45,260 nt of DNA from Anaerolineales bacterium (GTDB lineage: Bacteria; Chloroflexota; Anaerolineae; Anaerolineales; UBA11579): NCBI GenBank assembly GCA_020059485.1, contig JAGVCA010000046.1, positions 1 through 45,260 on the forward strand, in the 5' to 3' direction. A program made the translations under genes and the position numbers. Of this stretch, positions 32,875-41,588 are shown one piece after another; positions within the stretch are counted from its first letter, which is position 1, and every line of letters starts with the position of its first letter. The notes beneath the pieces are model-generated. The model saw only the letters and a list, made by a program, of their open reading frames with translations, made no database searches and was not told where the DNA came from.

Positions 32875-33294
32875 ATGAATCTCTCTAAACGCGGCGAATA
32901 CGGCCTGCGGGCTATGATCTATCTCGCCAGGAATGCCGGCCAGGATGGCCGCCTCACCATAAGCCAGATCGCCGAGGGCGAGAACATCCCGGGCAAATAT
33001 CTCGAGCAGATCCTGTTAAGCCTGAAGAATGCCGGACTGCTGCAGAGCAAGATGGGCACTCATGGCGGCTATTACCTGGCGCAGCCCCCGGAAGAGATCA
33101 CCCTCGGACAGATCAAACGCATCCTGGACGGCCCGATCGCCCCGATCCGATGTGTCAGCCAGATGGCCTACGAGCAGTGCGGATGCCCGGACCCGGAAAC
33201 CTGCGGGCTCCGGCTGGTGATGAAGGATGTGCGCGATGCCATCTCCGAGATCCTGGATGACCGGACGCTCGCAGACATGATGTCAGTTAGGTAG
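32875..33294 (+). CDS. Rrf2 family transcriptional regulator
   Basis: A 139-residue winged-helix repressor. MNLSKRGEYGLRAMIYLARN and ISQIAEGENIPGKYLEQILL form the DNA-binding helices, and GTHGGYYLAQPPEEITLGQI the wing. Four cysteines (Cys93, 102, 104, 110) near the dimer helix could hold an iron-sulfur cluster, as in IscR, NsrR or RirA, although spacing differs from IscR. CymR, another relative, controls cysteine and sulfur genes. The gene is followed by a TauE/SafE permease with a similar upstream palindrome, so I infer control of that permease and of itself in response to sulfur, iron-sulfur or redox state. The ribosome site is TAGGAG. Confidence 0.9.
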   Translation: MNLSKRGEYGLRAMIYLARNAGQDGRLTISQIAEGENIPGKYLEQILLSLKNAGLLQSKMGTHGGYYLAQPPEEITLGQIKRILDGPIAPIRCVSQMAYEQCGCPDPETCGLRLVMKDVRDAISEILDDRTLADMMSVR

Positions 33295-33304
33295 ATGCAA
33301 AAGA

Positions 33305-33323
33305 GGGCAGCGAGAGGCTGCCC
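33305..33323 (+). terminator. Hairpin after the Rrf2 gene
   Basis: GGGCAGC and GCTGCCC pair around GAGAG, followed by AATCATTTTG. The T run is weak, so partial termination or an RNA-stability element are both possible. Confidence 0.5.
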
Positions 33324-33340
33324 AATCATTTTGAATTAAT

Positions 33341-33367
33341 CTATATTACTTCTATAGGAATTATAAG
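33341..33367 (+). promoter_or_regulatory. Candidate Rrf2 operator before the permease gene
   Basis: CTATA and TATAG form a dyad with a 7-base centre (33341-33357), continuing into GGAATTATAAG. It resembles the element at 32845-32869. It is 18 bases before the ATG and close to a TTGAAT at 33331. Confidence 0.4.
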
Positions 33368-33384
33368 ATATGAGGAGATATTCC

Positions 33385-34146
33385 ATGCTTGAAAATATCC
33401 TGACCCCCGAACTGTTTTTGTTCCTTGCGATCGGCTTCGGCGCCCAGATCATCGACGGCAGCCTTGGCATGGCCTACGGTGTGACAGCCAACTCTTTCCT
33501 GCTGGGCTTCGGCGTCCCGCCGGCATTGGCCAGCGCTTCCGTCCACACTGCCGAGGTTTTCACGACAGCTGCCTCGGGCATCTCTCACTGGCGGTTGGGC
33601 AATATCGACAAGGAGATCATCAGGCGGCTGGCCATCACCGGCGTACTGGGCGGCATCATCGGCGCCTACCTGCTCTCAAACCTGGATGGCGGCAAAATCA
33701 AACCATGGATCGCCCTCTACCTGCTGTTCATGGGCATCCGCATCCTGGTGAAAGCCTTCCGGCCGGTTAATGGCGCCAGCAAGGCTCTGCGGGAAAAACT
33801 CTCATTATTGGGGTTGTTCGGCGGCTTTATGGATGCCATCGGCGGCGGTGGGTGGGGGCCGGTGGTCACCACCACCATGCTCGCCAATGGCGAACCGCCT
33901 CGCCAGACGATCGGATCGGTCAACCTGACCGAGTTCTTCGTCACCCTGGCCCAGGCGATCACTTTCTTCTTCACTCTGGGTGCGCTGGACTGGCCGGTGG
34001 TAATCGGTCTGCTGGTCGGCGGCGCGCTGGCTGCCCCTCTGGGCGCATTCCTGACGCGCAAGATCCCAACCAAACCGATGCTGATCGTGGTCGGCAGCCT
34101 GGTAATCTTCCTCCAGATCCGGACGCTGCTTCAGGTATGGGGATGA
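33385..34146 (+). CDS. TauE/SafE family permease
   Basis: A 253-residue membrane protein with about eight helices, in two similar halves. Each half begins with a glycine-rich segment: FLAIGFGAQIIDGSLGMAYG (about 14-33) and LFGGFMDAIGGGGWGPVVTT (about 147-166), the family hallmark. Members move sulfite, thiosulfate, sulfoacetate or other organosulfur anions. ATG 33385 is preceded by GAGGAG; the ATG at 33370 overlaps this site and is less likely. The Rrf2 gene upstream suggests sulfur-linked control. The gene converges with the MBOAT gene with 10 bases between. Confidence 0.88.
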   Translation: MLENILTPELFLFLAIGFGAQIIDGSLGMAYGVTANSFLLGFGVPPALASASVHTAEVFTTAASGISHWRLGNIDKEIIRRLAITGVLGGIIGAYLLSNLDGGKIKPWIALYLLFMGIRILVKAFRPVNGASKALREKLSLLGLFGGFMDAIGGGGWGPVVTTTMLANGEPPRQTIGSVNLTEFFVTLAQAITFFFTLGALDWPVVIGLLVGGALAAPLGAFLTRKIPTKPMLIVVGSLVIFLQIRTLLQVWG

Positions 34147-34156
34147 AGGTTGTAGA

Positions 34157-35596
34157 TCAGAATCCCTGATACACGAACGGAACCTGGGTATCGGCCCCGG
34201 AGACCAGCAGCAGGAGCAGCATAGCCAGCGCAAGCAGCCCTGCCAGCGGCCAGATACTCCACTGCAGATAGAACAATTCGTCGCCGTTCTTCTCCTGCTG
34301 CATGTCCAGCCAGAGGGCTGGCAGGATCACCAGGAAAATGCGCGGGTCCGGCAGTCCATATCCCGGCCAGGAGAGGATGCCGCGCCCGCGCAGCAGGTCC
34401 GCCGCCGCCGGACGCAGCGCCATTGCTTCCCACTGCCCCCGAGAAAGCATTGAGACTAGGTAAACCCAGGCGGTCTGCAGGTCCATCCTGAACGACAGCC
34501 AGGCCAACGCTGTCAGCGAAAAGACCACCAGGATCGCGGCTGCCCGCCGCCAAACCGGCACCTGATCCGGAGGACGCGCCGGACGGCCCAGCGTGACCAC
34601 CCGCTCGACCACCTGGTACAGGCCGTGCAGCCCGCCCCACACCAGCATATGCCAGGAAAAGCCGTGCCACAGGCCGCTGACCAGCATGGTGATTATTGGC
34701 GGCAGCACCAGGTTGAAGATGTGCTGACGGTTCCGAAACCGGCCCATCAGCCAGCGGGTGACCGGGAAAAAGATGTAATCCCGCAGCCATTCAGACAGAC
34801 TGATATGCCAGCGCCGCCAAAAATCGGTAAAATCCCGGGCGAAATACGGCCGGCTGAAGTTCCGGGAGAGCTCGATCCCGAACAGCCCACTGACCCCGCG
34901 CACGATGCTGGTGTACCCGGCAAAATCGTTGTACAGCGCAAAGGCATACGCCAGCAGCCAGGCCGCCAGGTGTTGACCAGCAAACTCGTCCGGTGCAACA
35001 AATGCCCGGTCGGGGATCAGCGCCATCAGGGCGTCGGCCACGAACAGCTTGCGCACCAGACCGGCCATCACCAGGCCAAAACTGCGGATCACCCGGCCGG
35101 CATCGACAGTTTGTGGCTGCACCATCCGGGGGATAAACGACCGGGCGCGTTCAATCGGCCCGGAGAGCACCTTCGGGAAATAAAACAGATACAGTGTGAA
35201 ATGGAGCCAATCGCGCTCCGGCTGCATCCGCCCCATGCGCAGATCGACAAAGTAAGCTACCACCTGGACGAAGTAGAACGACAGCCCGATCGGGACCAGC
35301 AAACCATAGGCAGACCATGAAAAGAAAACATCCCGGAACAGGATCAGCACGGCCAGGTTCAACCCCAGCCCGAGCCACAATGTCCCGCGGCTGCTTTCAG
35401 AGGCGATCCGGAGGCTCAGCCAGTAATTGACCAGCGTCAGCGCCAGCAAAACCAGACCAAAGCGCCAATCCCACAGGGCGAAGAAAACCAGGGAAACCAG
35501 CAGCAGCCAGACCTGTTTGGCACGGCCGGTCAGTCGATGATAGACCAGCAGCGCTGCCAGGGTAAAACCGGCAAAGGCAAAGGACGTGATCGGCAT
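34157..35596 (-). CDS. MBOAT family O-acyltransferase, AlgI-like
   Basis: A 479-residue membrane enzyme with about ten helices. MBOAT markers are VPIGLSFYFVQVVAYFVDLR, FPKVLSGPIERA, FWRRWHISLSEWLRDYIFFP and the catalytic His311 in SGLWHGFSW. AlgI-type enzymes pass acetyl groups across the membrane to polysaccharides or teichoic acids (as DltB passes D-alanine). The next-upstream gene, an SGNH-like membrane protein, overlaps by one base (TAATG) and would complete transfer, as AlgJ or AlgX does. I start at ATG 35596 for this reason; the open frame to 35659 lies in the partner gene. The acceptor polymer is unknown. Confidence 0.9.
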   Translation of the reverse strand: MPITSFAFAGFTLAALLVYHRLTGRAKQVWLLLVSLVFFALWDWRFGLVLLALTLVNYWLSLRIASESSRGTLWLGLGLNLAVLILFRDVFFSWSAYGLLVPIGLSFYFVQVVAYFVDLRMGRMQPERDWLHFTLYLFYFPKVLSGPIERARSFIPRMVQPQTVDAGRVIRSFGLVMAGLVRKLFVADALMALIPDRAFVAPDEFAGQHLAAWLLAYAFALYNDFAGYTSIVRGVSGLFGIELSRNFSRPYFARDFTDFWRRWHISLSEWLRDYIFFPVTRWLMGRFRNRQHIFNLVLPPIITMLVSGLWHGFSWHMLVWGGLHGLYQVVERVVTLGRPARPPDQVPVWRRAAAILVVFSLTALAWLSFRMDLQTAWVYLVSMLSRGQWEAMALRPAAADLLRGRGILSWPGYGLPDPRIFLVILPALWLDMQQEKNGDELFYLQWSIWPLAGLLALAMLLLLLVSGADTQVPFVYQGF

Positions 35597-36753
35597 TACG
35601 GTGCGTTCCCTTCCTGACGCAGGTCCAGGCCGGTTTCCAGGAACAGCCGGGCCAGCCACTCACCCAGATATTGACTGAAAGCCGCGGCCCCATACTTGCT
35701 GAGATGGACCCGGTCGGAACGGGCATCCGGCGGCAGTTCATCCTCCGGGATCGCCGGTAGGAACGGGCTGCCAGCCGCATCCGCCCGGTCTGAAACAATT
35801 TGCAGGAACTCCTGGTGAGCCGCCTCCCTGGCCTCGAAGAAATCAAAGAACTGCGGGGTAACCGGCATCTCGATCAGCAAGACCTCAATGCCGCTCTCGG
35901 ATTCCAGGGCCAGCATAGATTCCAGGTCTGCCAGACGGCTGTCGGCAAATTCGAAGCCGGCAAACACCTCAAAGGCTTTGGCATCCTCGGGGTCCTGCGG
36001 GTCAGGTGGGCGATAAGGATCCTCCGCCACCCGGTTTTCGATATCATATCCATCGGAGGTCAGATTGCCGGTGCGGCGGATGATCTGGGTATGATTTTCG
36101 GCGAAGTCCGCCCGCATCCAGTTGCGGTAAGCCAGAAAGTATCGATAGGCGGCAGAATGCTCTGCCAGCCAGCCCTGCAGTGAGAATTGCCCCTGGCGGT
36201 ACTGCACCCACGGGTCGTTCAGGAAGTTCTGGGCGGTCTCGGTGCCGTTATTGGCGGCATAGTCCCGGATCTCGGTACCAAAGATGATCACAGCCGGATG
36301 GAAGCTCTCCACCAACAACTCGGCGAGGACGGAATTCGGCTCCACCGTCAGTCCTTCGACGCCGAAATTGAATATCCGCAGAGCCGGCTGTCCGCTGGCC
36401 TGCATCCAGGCCTGGTTGACCTGCTCCGGCTCGATCCCGGAGTTGACCAACGAGCTGCCCATCAGCAGCACATCCACGCCGCCATGCTGGTCGACATACC
36501 GCTGTAAATGAAACCATTTGATCTCAAACTGGTAATGGTAATTCCCAAACGAACTGACCGGCAGCCGCTGGCGCACCAGGGAGATGCGCGCCAGTCCCTC
36601 GGCAGCCGCCATGGCCAGCAGCAGGATCAGAATTGCCAGCAGCAGCGTCCGGCCGATCGGTCTATCGAGTTTGAAGGATGGATCTCCGGTCAACATACCC
36701 TCCACAAAGGTTTTGCCGGAGCGATTGTAAACCAAAAACAGGATTGCCGCCAA
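35596..36753 (-). CDS. Membrane-anchored SGNH/GDSL hydrolase-like protein, AlgJ/DltD-like
   Basis: Up to 385 residues: an N-terminal membrane helix (about 33-53) and a large outer domain. VLLMGSSLVNSGI (about 94-106) is a GDS-type nucleophile block, and DRVHLSKYGA near the C-terminus supplies the Asp and His, as in SGNH hydrolases. With the AlgI-like protein it should move an acyl group to an outer polymer. The first codon is unsure: the open frame begins at TTG 36753, whereas ATG 36696 (MLTGDPSFKL) has GGAGGG almost touching it. No promoter is obvious in the 159 bases upstream, which are otherwise empty on this strand. Confidence 0.75.
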   Translation of the reverse strand: MAAILFLVYNRSGKTFVEGMLTGDPSFKLDRPIGRTLLLAILILLLAMAAAEGLARISLVRQRLPVSSFGNYHYQFEIKWFHLQRYVDQHGGVDVLLMGSSLVNSGIEPEQVNQAWMQASGQPALRIFNFGVEGLTVEPNSVLAELLVESFHPAVIIFGTEIRDYAANNGTETAQNFLNDPWVQYRQGQFSLQGWLAEHSAAYRYFLAYRNWMRADFAENHTQIIRRTGNLTSDGYDIENRVAEDPYRPPDPQDPEDAKAFEVFAGFEFADSRLADLESMLALESESGIEVLLIEMPVTPQFFDFFEAREAAHQEFLQIVSDRADAAGSPFLPAIPEDELPPDARSDRVHLSKYGAAAFSQYLGEWLARLFLETGLDLRQEGNAP

Positions 36754-36875
36754 TCCACCCAGTCACCGAGCAGCCTGTACCCGACTTGAACTAACCCTGA
36801 CGAGAACGATGAACCCTTGCGACCGTCTCTGTAAGATTAGCCCTCGTCACCTGCTCATATGATTAGATATCCGGC

Positions 36876-36905
36876 TTGAGCAATCTCAGACCGGTAAGGT
36901 ACAAT
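36876..36905 (+). promoter_or_regulatory. Candidate promoter of the L,D-transpeptidase gene
   Basis: TTGAGC (36876-36881) and TACAAT (36900-36905) are 18 bases apart. ATG 36913 is 7 bases past the -10 box, exactly where RNA should begin, so the message is probably leaderless; no ribosome site is seen. Confidence 0.55.
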
Positions 36906-36912
36906 CGCAAGT

Positions 36913-37980
36913 ATGAAAAACACATTCAACCGCAGGGATTTCCTGAAGTTGGGCGGGCTGTCGCTGACTGCGCTGGCTTTCCGCAATTTTCCGCCGGGCA
37001 GGCATGAAGCCCCCAGCGTCCCGCTGGGCCGGGTGGCTTACGACTCGATCAGCGTGTTTGACGCCCCCCGAGTGGATGCTCGCACGGTCGGCTACCGCTT
37101 TCGGGATACCCTGCTGAACCTGTATGAACGCCTGGAACCCGAGACCGGTCCGCTGTATAACCCGGTCTGGTACCGGGTATGGGGCGGCTATGTGCACAGC
37201 GCTTATATCCAGCCGGTCTCGGTGCGGATGAATGCCGCGCTCGGGAGTGTTCCCTCCTACGGTCTGCTGGCCGAGGTCAGCGTGCCTTTTTCCCAGCCAT
37301 ACAATTACACCACTCAGGAAGGCTGGACGGTCAACCAGGACTTTTTCCTGTATTACAACTCCAATCACTGGCTCACCGACGTGGTCGAAGGCCCAGACAG
37401 CCAGCCGTGGTATCAGATCACCGATGAGCTGTGGAGCGGATTCAAGTATTATTTGCCCGCCGCCCACCTGCGCCCGTACGATTTTGACGAGATCAGCCCG
37501 CTGGCCGAGGATATTCCGGCAGCCGAGAAATGGATCGAGATCTCGCTGCTGCGCCAGCATCTGACCGCCTATCAGGGCGACGAACCGGTATTTGAGACCA
37601 AGGTCTCCACCGGAGTCAACCAGAGCGTACCGCAAGGATCGCTCTCCACCCGTACCCCGATCGGGACGCATTACCTCTACTCCAAAATGCCATCCAAACA
37701 CATGGGACAGACCCGGCTGACCGACACCCTCGGAGACCCTTCTTTGCCGGGCGTCCCGTGGACGATGTTCTTTGCCACCGGCGGCTACGCACTGCACGGC
37801 GCCTACTGGCACAGCAACTACGGCGCGCCTATGAGCCGGGGATGCGTCAACCTGAGCAGCGAGGATTCCCTATGGCTGTTCCGCTGGACCACGCCGGCCT
37901 GGCACCCGGAAGAAGTGGTTGATGTCAGCGGCTGGGAACTGCGCGATCAGGGCACCCGGGTCGAGGTCCGGGCGGAGTAG
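36913..37980 (+). CDS. Tat-exported L,D-transpeptidase with SH3-like region
   Basis: A 355-residue exported protein. The N-terminus has a twin-arginine signal, NRRDFLKLGG, followed by a short hydrophobic core. A middle part (about 35-200) with SH3-like segments (VGYRFRDTLLNL; WYRVWGGYVHSAYIQPV) follows. The YkuD catalytic domain (about 212-340) has WIEISLLRQHLTAYQGDEPV, STRTPIGTHYLYSK, YALHGAYWH and the nucleophile Cys311 in PMSRGCVNLS. L,D-transpeptidases cross-link peptidoglycan or attach proteins to it. Class Anaerolineae includes members with reduced or absent peptidoglycan, so its target is of interest. It is monocistronic and ends at a strong hairpin. Confidence 0.9.
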   Translation: MKNTFNRRDFLKLGGLSLTALAFRNFPPGRHEAPSVPLGRVAYDSISVFDAPRVDARTVGYRFRDTLLNLYERLEPETGPLYNPVWYRVWGGYVHSAYIQPVSVRMNAALGSVPSYGLLAEVSVPFSQPYNYTTQEGWTVNQDFFLYYNSNHWLTDVVEGPDSQPWYQITDELWSGFKYYLPAAHLRPYDFDEISPLAEDIPAAEKWIEISLLRQHLTAYQGDEPVFETKVSTGVNQSVPQGSLSTRTPIGTHYLYSKMPSKHMGQTRLTDTLGDPSLPGVPWTMFFATGGYALHGAYWHSNYGAPMSRGCVNLSSEDSLWLFRWTTPAWHPEEVVDVSGWELRDQGTRVEVRAE

Positions 37981-38002
37981 ATCCAGAATTTCATTACCCA
38001 AG

Positions 38003-38032
38003 AAAAAAAGGCCGGACGAATGTCCGGCCTTT
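38003..38032. terminator. Bidirectional terminator between the transpeptidase and FecR/LysM genes
   Basis: GGCCGGAC and GTCCGGCC pair around GAAT. Seven A precede and three T follow, so on the minus strand the hairpin ends in a run of T and serves the FecR/LysM gene best; it can also stop the plus-strand gene. Confidence 0.88.
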
Positions 38033-38049
38033 GCATGATGGTGCAATGC

Positions 38050-40221
38050 TCAGGGCACGCACCCGATCGTATCGCTGAACGAGCCGGTGAACTCTGTGGA
38101 TTCATGCCCTTGGTCGTCCCTCACCAGAAACTCGAAATTCACCGTGATCGCCGACGGCGCAGGCGTGAATCCGGTGGTATCCACCAGATAGCCAGACAGT
38201 ACATACAGCCCGCCGGTGCCTTCGGTGTTCGGGGTATCCAGCGGGACGGTCACGTTCATCGGGCTGGAGGTTGGTGAGCCATCGCCATCGGTGATCGTAT
38301 AGACCAGCTTGACCCCCGCAATCCCATTGGCATCAGCCACATCGATCTTGTAATCGTTGGCGCAGTACAGACCGTCGGTGATCACTGCTCCATCCGGCGT
38401 TGTGGTTGAGGCAGTAACCGTCTTCCCACACTCGGCATCGTCGATGTAACTGTAGTATCCGGTCGCTGGGTAGCGGTAGATATTGCCCTTCGAGTCTTTG
38501 GCGGCAAACACATACTTCACCAGTGTCGTCGTGCCCCAGGTACTGTCGATCACCGTGGTGATGCTGTAGGTATCGCCGCTGCCAGTGAGATCGTAATAAT
38601 CTCCTGCGGCCACCGCTGTATTCCAGCTCGGCGTCACGCCTTCGACATTGTAGAGCAGCTTAACCACTGCGAGCCCGTCCGCATCGACCACATCTACCTG
38701 GAAGGTCTGCTCGCAGTTGTCCGCAGTGGAGATCGTCAGGCCGTCCGGGCCGTCCGGGTTGCTGAAGACCGCCGCCGAATCCTCGGAGCAGTTGACCGTG
38801 TCGGTCAGATCATAGGCATCGCTGGCGGGGAAGTAGGTGATGTTGCCGAGTTTGTCCTTGGCGACAAAACGGAAACGGATCTCGACCGGGGTGGTCTTCC
38901 CAGTCGAGTCGATCACATAGTCGGTGACGCCGTAGTAATCATTCGACAGCGCAGGAAGCAGTAAATAATCCCCGGCGCTGACCGCCGGATCGCGCATCGG
39001 GAGCGAACCGTCAAAGGTATAGATCAGCTTGACTTCCTGGATCCCGTCCGGGTCGAGCACTTTGATCTTATAAGGGTTCGGGCACGCGGACGAAGTAGTG
39101 ATAGTCTCATTGTCCGGGCCGACCGGTCCACTCATCGTGGTGGGCGAGTTGGTCGCGGTCGCAGTTGCTCCACCACTGCCGCCCGATCCACCCGAGCCAG
39201 AGGTGGGCGTGGAGGTCTTGAGCGGCGTTGGGGTCGGTGTCTTGGTCGGTGTGGAGGTCGCCACATTCGGCACGAACAACTTCTCGCCGGCGACGACGAA
39301 ACTCATCTCGCCGCGGCAGTTGGCCTTGCGCAGATCTGCCTCGCTGACACGGTACAGCTTGCTGAGCGAGAGCAGCGTCTCCCCGGTCCGGACGGTGTGC
39401 AGCACCCAGCCATCCGGCGGACCGCAATCCACCGCGATCAGCGTCTTGGTGGCCGTACTGGTGGCTGACGCAGTTGGCGTTGGGCCTTCGGTCTTGGTTG
39501 GGGTGGGCGTATTAGTCTCCAACTGCGGGAGCGGCTTGTCTTCATTTGCTTGCACTGTCGCCGTCAGCGGGATCACAACCAGCGTGGCCTCCGGATTGGC
39601 GTCCAGCCACTCGGCAACCTGAGTGTGATCCATCAAGCCAGCCTCTGGCGGCTGACCTTCTCCCCGAATGATGGCAGTCTGTCCGGCCACCAGCCGGACA
39701 GAACCGCGCGAGTTCCCCAGAGCGCAGTCGCCTTCCAGACAGGTGATGCTGACTTCTTCGGTCAGAGGATCGACCGAAACCTGCAAATAAGACCCGCGCA
39801 CCGAAGCCAGCCCGGCCGGGGTATCGACCTCAACCACACCGCCTCGCAGGATCACCCACAGGTGGCCGATGTTCAACTGTAGGCGCGTCAGGATGCCTTC
39901 ATCCGTATTTTCGATCCCGGTCAACACAAAATTGGACAACGGGCTGATCCGGATGATAGTCCCGTTTGAAAGGTCGATCCGGGCACGGCCATCCTCGCCG
40001 GTCAACACCTGGTCGTTGACCTCCAATGACAGGTCAACTTCTGCCGGCCGGAACTCACCCTCCGATGCCTTCAGGACCTGCACCCTGCCGCTGAATTCGG
40101 ACAGGGAGGCTGTGATCAGGTCGCCGGCGCTGTCGCCTCCCGGTGTGCTCACGCACACCACCGTCAGCAGCGCAATTGCGAACAGCCAAATAACCAACCG
40201 TAACTTGTTTTCCTGTTTCAT
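38050..40221 (-). CDS. FecR/LysM surface protein with three Ig-like repeats
   Basis: A 723-residue exported protein. A signal or anchor helix (about 7-24) is followed by a FecR-type domain (about 40-190: VNDQVLTGEDGRARIDLSNG, VVEVDTPAGLASVRGSYLQV). A Thr/Pro linker leads to a LysM domain (about 270-320: HTVRTGETLLSLSKLYRVS, then LRKANC), then a second Thr/Gly/Ser-rich linker. Three similar beta modules of about 110 residues follow, each with an NxxYKIxVxDxDGI-like start, two cysteines and a YSITTVIDSTxGTT-like middle. LysM binds peptidoglycan or chitin-like glycans. The FecR domain here is extracellular, not an anti-sigma factor. ATG 40221 has AGAAGG upstream; the open frame to 40272 is less likely. 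Confidence 0.85.
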   Translation of the reverse strand: MKQENKLRLVIWLFAIALLTVVCVSTPGGDSAGDLITASLSEFSGRVQVLKASEGEFRPAEVDLSLEVNDQVLTGEDGRARIDLSNGTIIRISPLSNFVLTGIENTDEGILTRLQLNIGHLWVILRGGVVEVDTPAGLASVRGSYLQVSVDPLTEEVSITCLEGDCALGNSRGSVRLVAGQTAIIRGEGQPPEAGLMDHTQVAEWLDANPEATLVVIPLTATVQANEDKPLPQLETNTPTPTKTEGPTPTASATSTATKTLIAVDCGPPDGWVLHTVRTGETLLSLSKLYRVSEADLRKANCRGEMSFVVAGEKLFVPNVATSTPTKTPTPTPLKTSTPTSGSGGSGGSGGATATATNSPTTMSGPVGPDNETITTSSACPNPYKIKVLDPDGIQEVKLIYTFDGSLPMRDPAVSAGDYLLLPALSNDYYGVTDYVIDSTGKTTPVEIRFRFVAKDKLGNITYFPASDAYDLTDTVNCSEDSAAVFSNPDGPDGLTISTADNCEQTFQVDVVDADGLAVVKLLYNVEGVTPSWNTAVAAGDYYDLTGSGDTYSITTVIDSTWGTTTLVKYVFAAKDSKGNIYRYPATGYYSYIDDAECGKTVTASTTTPDGAVITDGLYCANDYKIDVADANGIAGVKLVYTITDGDGSPTSSPMNVTVPLDTPNTEGTGGLYVLSGYLVDTTGFTPAPSAITVNFEFLVRDDQGHESTEFTGSFSDTIGCVP

Positions 40222-40386
40222 AAAGCCTTCTTTCCAGATCCCGATGGGCGGCCGATGTGCATAATGGGTCATCCTAATTATAGGTAGCTTTCAGGAAAAA
40301 AGTATTGCGGATTTGGTGCGAATCTGTATCTTACCAAACTGAAAGTTGTGTGAATGTTTGCAAACAACCTTGCCGATGACATAGGG

Positions 40387-40392
40387 TACAAT
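40387..40392 (+). promoter_or_regulatory. -10 box abutting the tsaD start
   Basis: TACAAT ends 6 bases before ATG 40399, so RNA would begin at or next to the start codon. There is no clear -35 at 16-18 bases. Confidence 0.4.
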
Positions 40393-40398
40393 ACCGTC

Positions 40399-41472
40399 AT
40401 GAGCGAAAATCCCTTCCCGCCCGCCCGGATCCTGGGCATCGAAACTTCCTGCGATGAGACCGCCGCCGCAGTAGTGGAAGACGGCCGCAAGGTGCTCTCG
40501 AATGTGGTCGCCTCCCAGGCCGCCATGCACGCCAAATATGGCGGCGTATTTCCGGAGGTAGCCTCCCGTGAACATATCCGCACGATCTATACCGTCATCG
40601 ATGAGGCACTCTCTCAGGCCCATCTCTCGCTGGCAGATGTGGATGCCATCGCCGTGACGCGCGGTCCCGGCCTGCCCGGTTCGCTGGTGGTCGGGATCAA
40701 TGCCGCCAAAGGGCTGGCCCTCGGCAGCGGCAAGCCGCTGATCGGTGTCCATCACCTGGAAGGGCATCTGTACTCCTCCTGGATCCTCGATCCGGCCGAC
40801 TGGGATGACCCGAAACCCGAACCGCAGTTCCCGCTGCTGGCCCTTCTTGTCTCCGGCGGGCACTCCGAACTGATCCTGATGCGTAATCATCTTACCTATG
40901 AACGGCTCGGGGCCACCCTGGATGACGCTGCCGGCGAAGCCTTCGACAAGGTTGCCCGGCTGCTCGGCTTAGGCTATCCAGGCGGGCCGAAGATCCAGCA
41001 GGCCGCCAAAGATGGCAACCCGGCCGCCTTCAAGTTCCCGCGCGCCTGGCTGGAAGACACCTGGGATTTTTCGTTCAGCGGTCTAAAAACAGCAGTGCTG
41101 CACCAGATCCGCAAGCTGCGGGCTGAACTGGGCCAGGGCGAGGCTGATGAATCCGCCGAACTGCCGGTCTCCGATCTGGCCGCCAGCTTCCAGATGGCGG
41201 TGGTGGATGTGCTGGTGACCAAATCGCGCTTTGCCGCCCAGGAGTTCAAAGCCAAAGAGATGGTGGTCGCCGGCGGCGTTTCTGCCAACCAGTTGCTGCG
41301 CGAGATGATCGTCAAGGATACGCCCGGACCGGTGCACATCCCGCCGCTGTACCTGTGCACGGACAACGCCGCCATGATCGCCGCGGCCGGCTACTACCGC
41401 CATGTGCACGGTCAGCGTTCCGAACTGGACTTCGACGCTCTGCCGACCTGGCCGATCAGCGAGTTGGTTTGA
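40399..41472 (+). CDS. tsaD: tRNA N6-adenosine threonylcarbamoyltransferase
   Basis: A 357-residue ASKHA-fold enzyme that transfers threonylcarbamoyl from TC-AMP to A37 of ANN-decoding tRNAs. ILGIETSCDETAAAVVEDG, YGGVFPEVASREHI, VTRGPGLPGSL, the metal-binding HHLEGH (118-123), LVSGGHSEL, LDDAAGEAFDKVARLLGLGY and VVAGGVSANQLL are all intact. The last histidine/aspartate motif appears as CTDNAAMIAAAG. The partners TsaB, TsaC and TsaE are not in this window. The start is ATG 40399 (MSENPFPP), directly after a TACAAT box; the open frame to 40354 is not supported. Confidence 0.97.
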   Translation: MSENPFPPARILGIETSCDETAAAVVEDGRKVLSNVVASQAAMHAKYGGVFPEVASREHIRTIYTVIDEALSQAHLSLADVDAIAVTRGPGLPGSLVVGINAAKGLALGSGKPLIGVHHLEGHLYSSWILDPADWDDPKPEPQFPLLALLVSGGHSELILMRNHLTYERLGATLDDAAGEAFDKVARLLGLGYPGGPKIQQAAKDGNPAAFKFPRAWLEDTWDFSFSGLKTAVLHQIRKLRAELGQGEADESAELPVSDLAASFQMAVVDVLVTKSRFAAQEFKAKEMVVAGGVSANQLLREMIVKDTPGPVHIPPLYLCTDNAAMIAAAGYYRHVHGQRSELDFDALPTWPISELV

Positions 41473-41588
41473 TCGCCTGGCTGTTTGCGGGGCAAGCCGC
41501 CCCTACTCCTGATTCTCAACCGCTAACCCAACTCTTGGCCCGCCAGAGGCACCACCAACTCTAATCGTGTACTATAATTGACTCTGTT

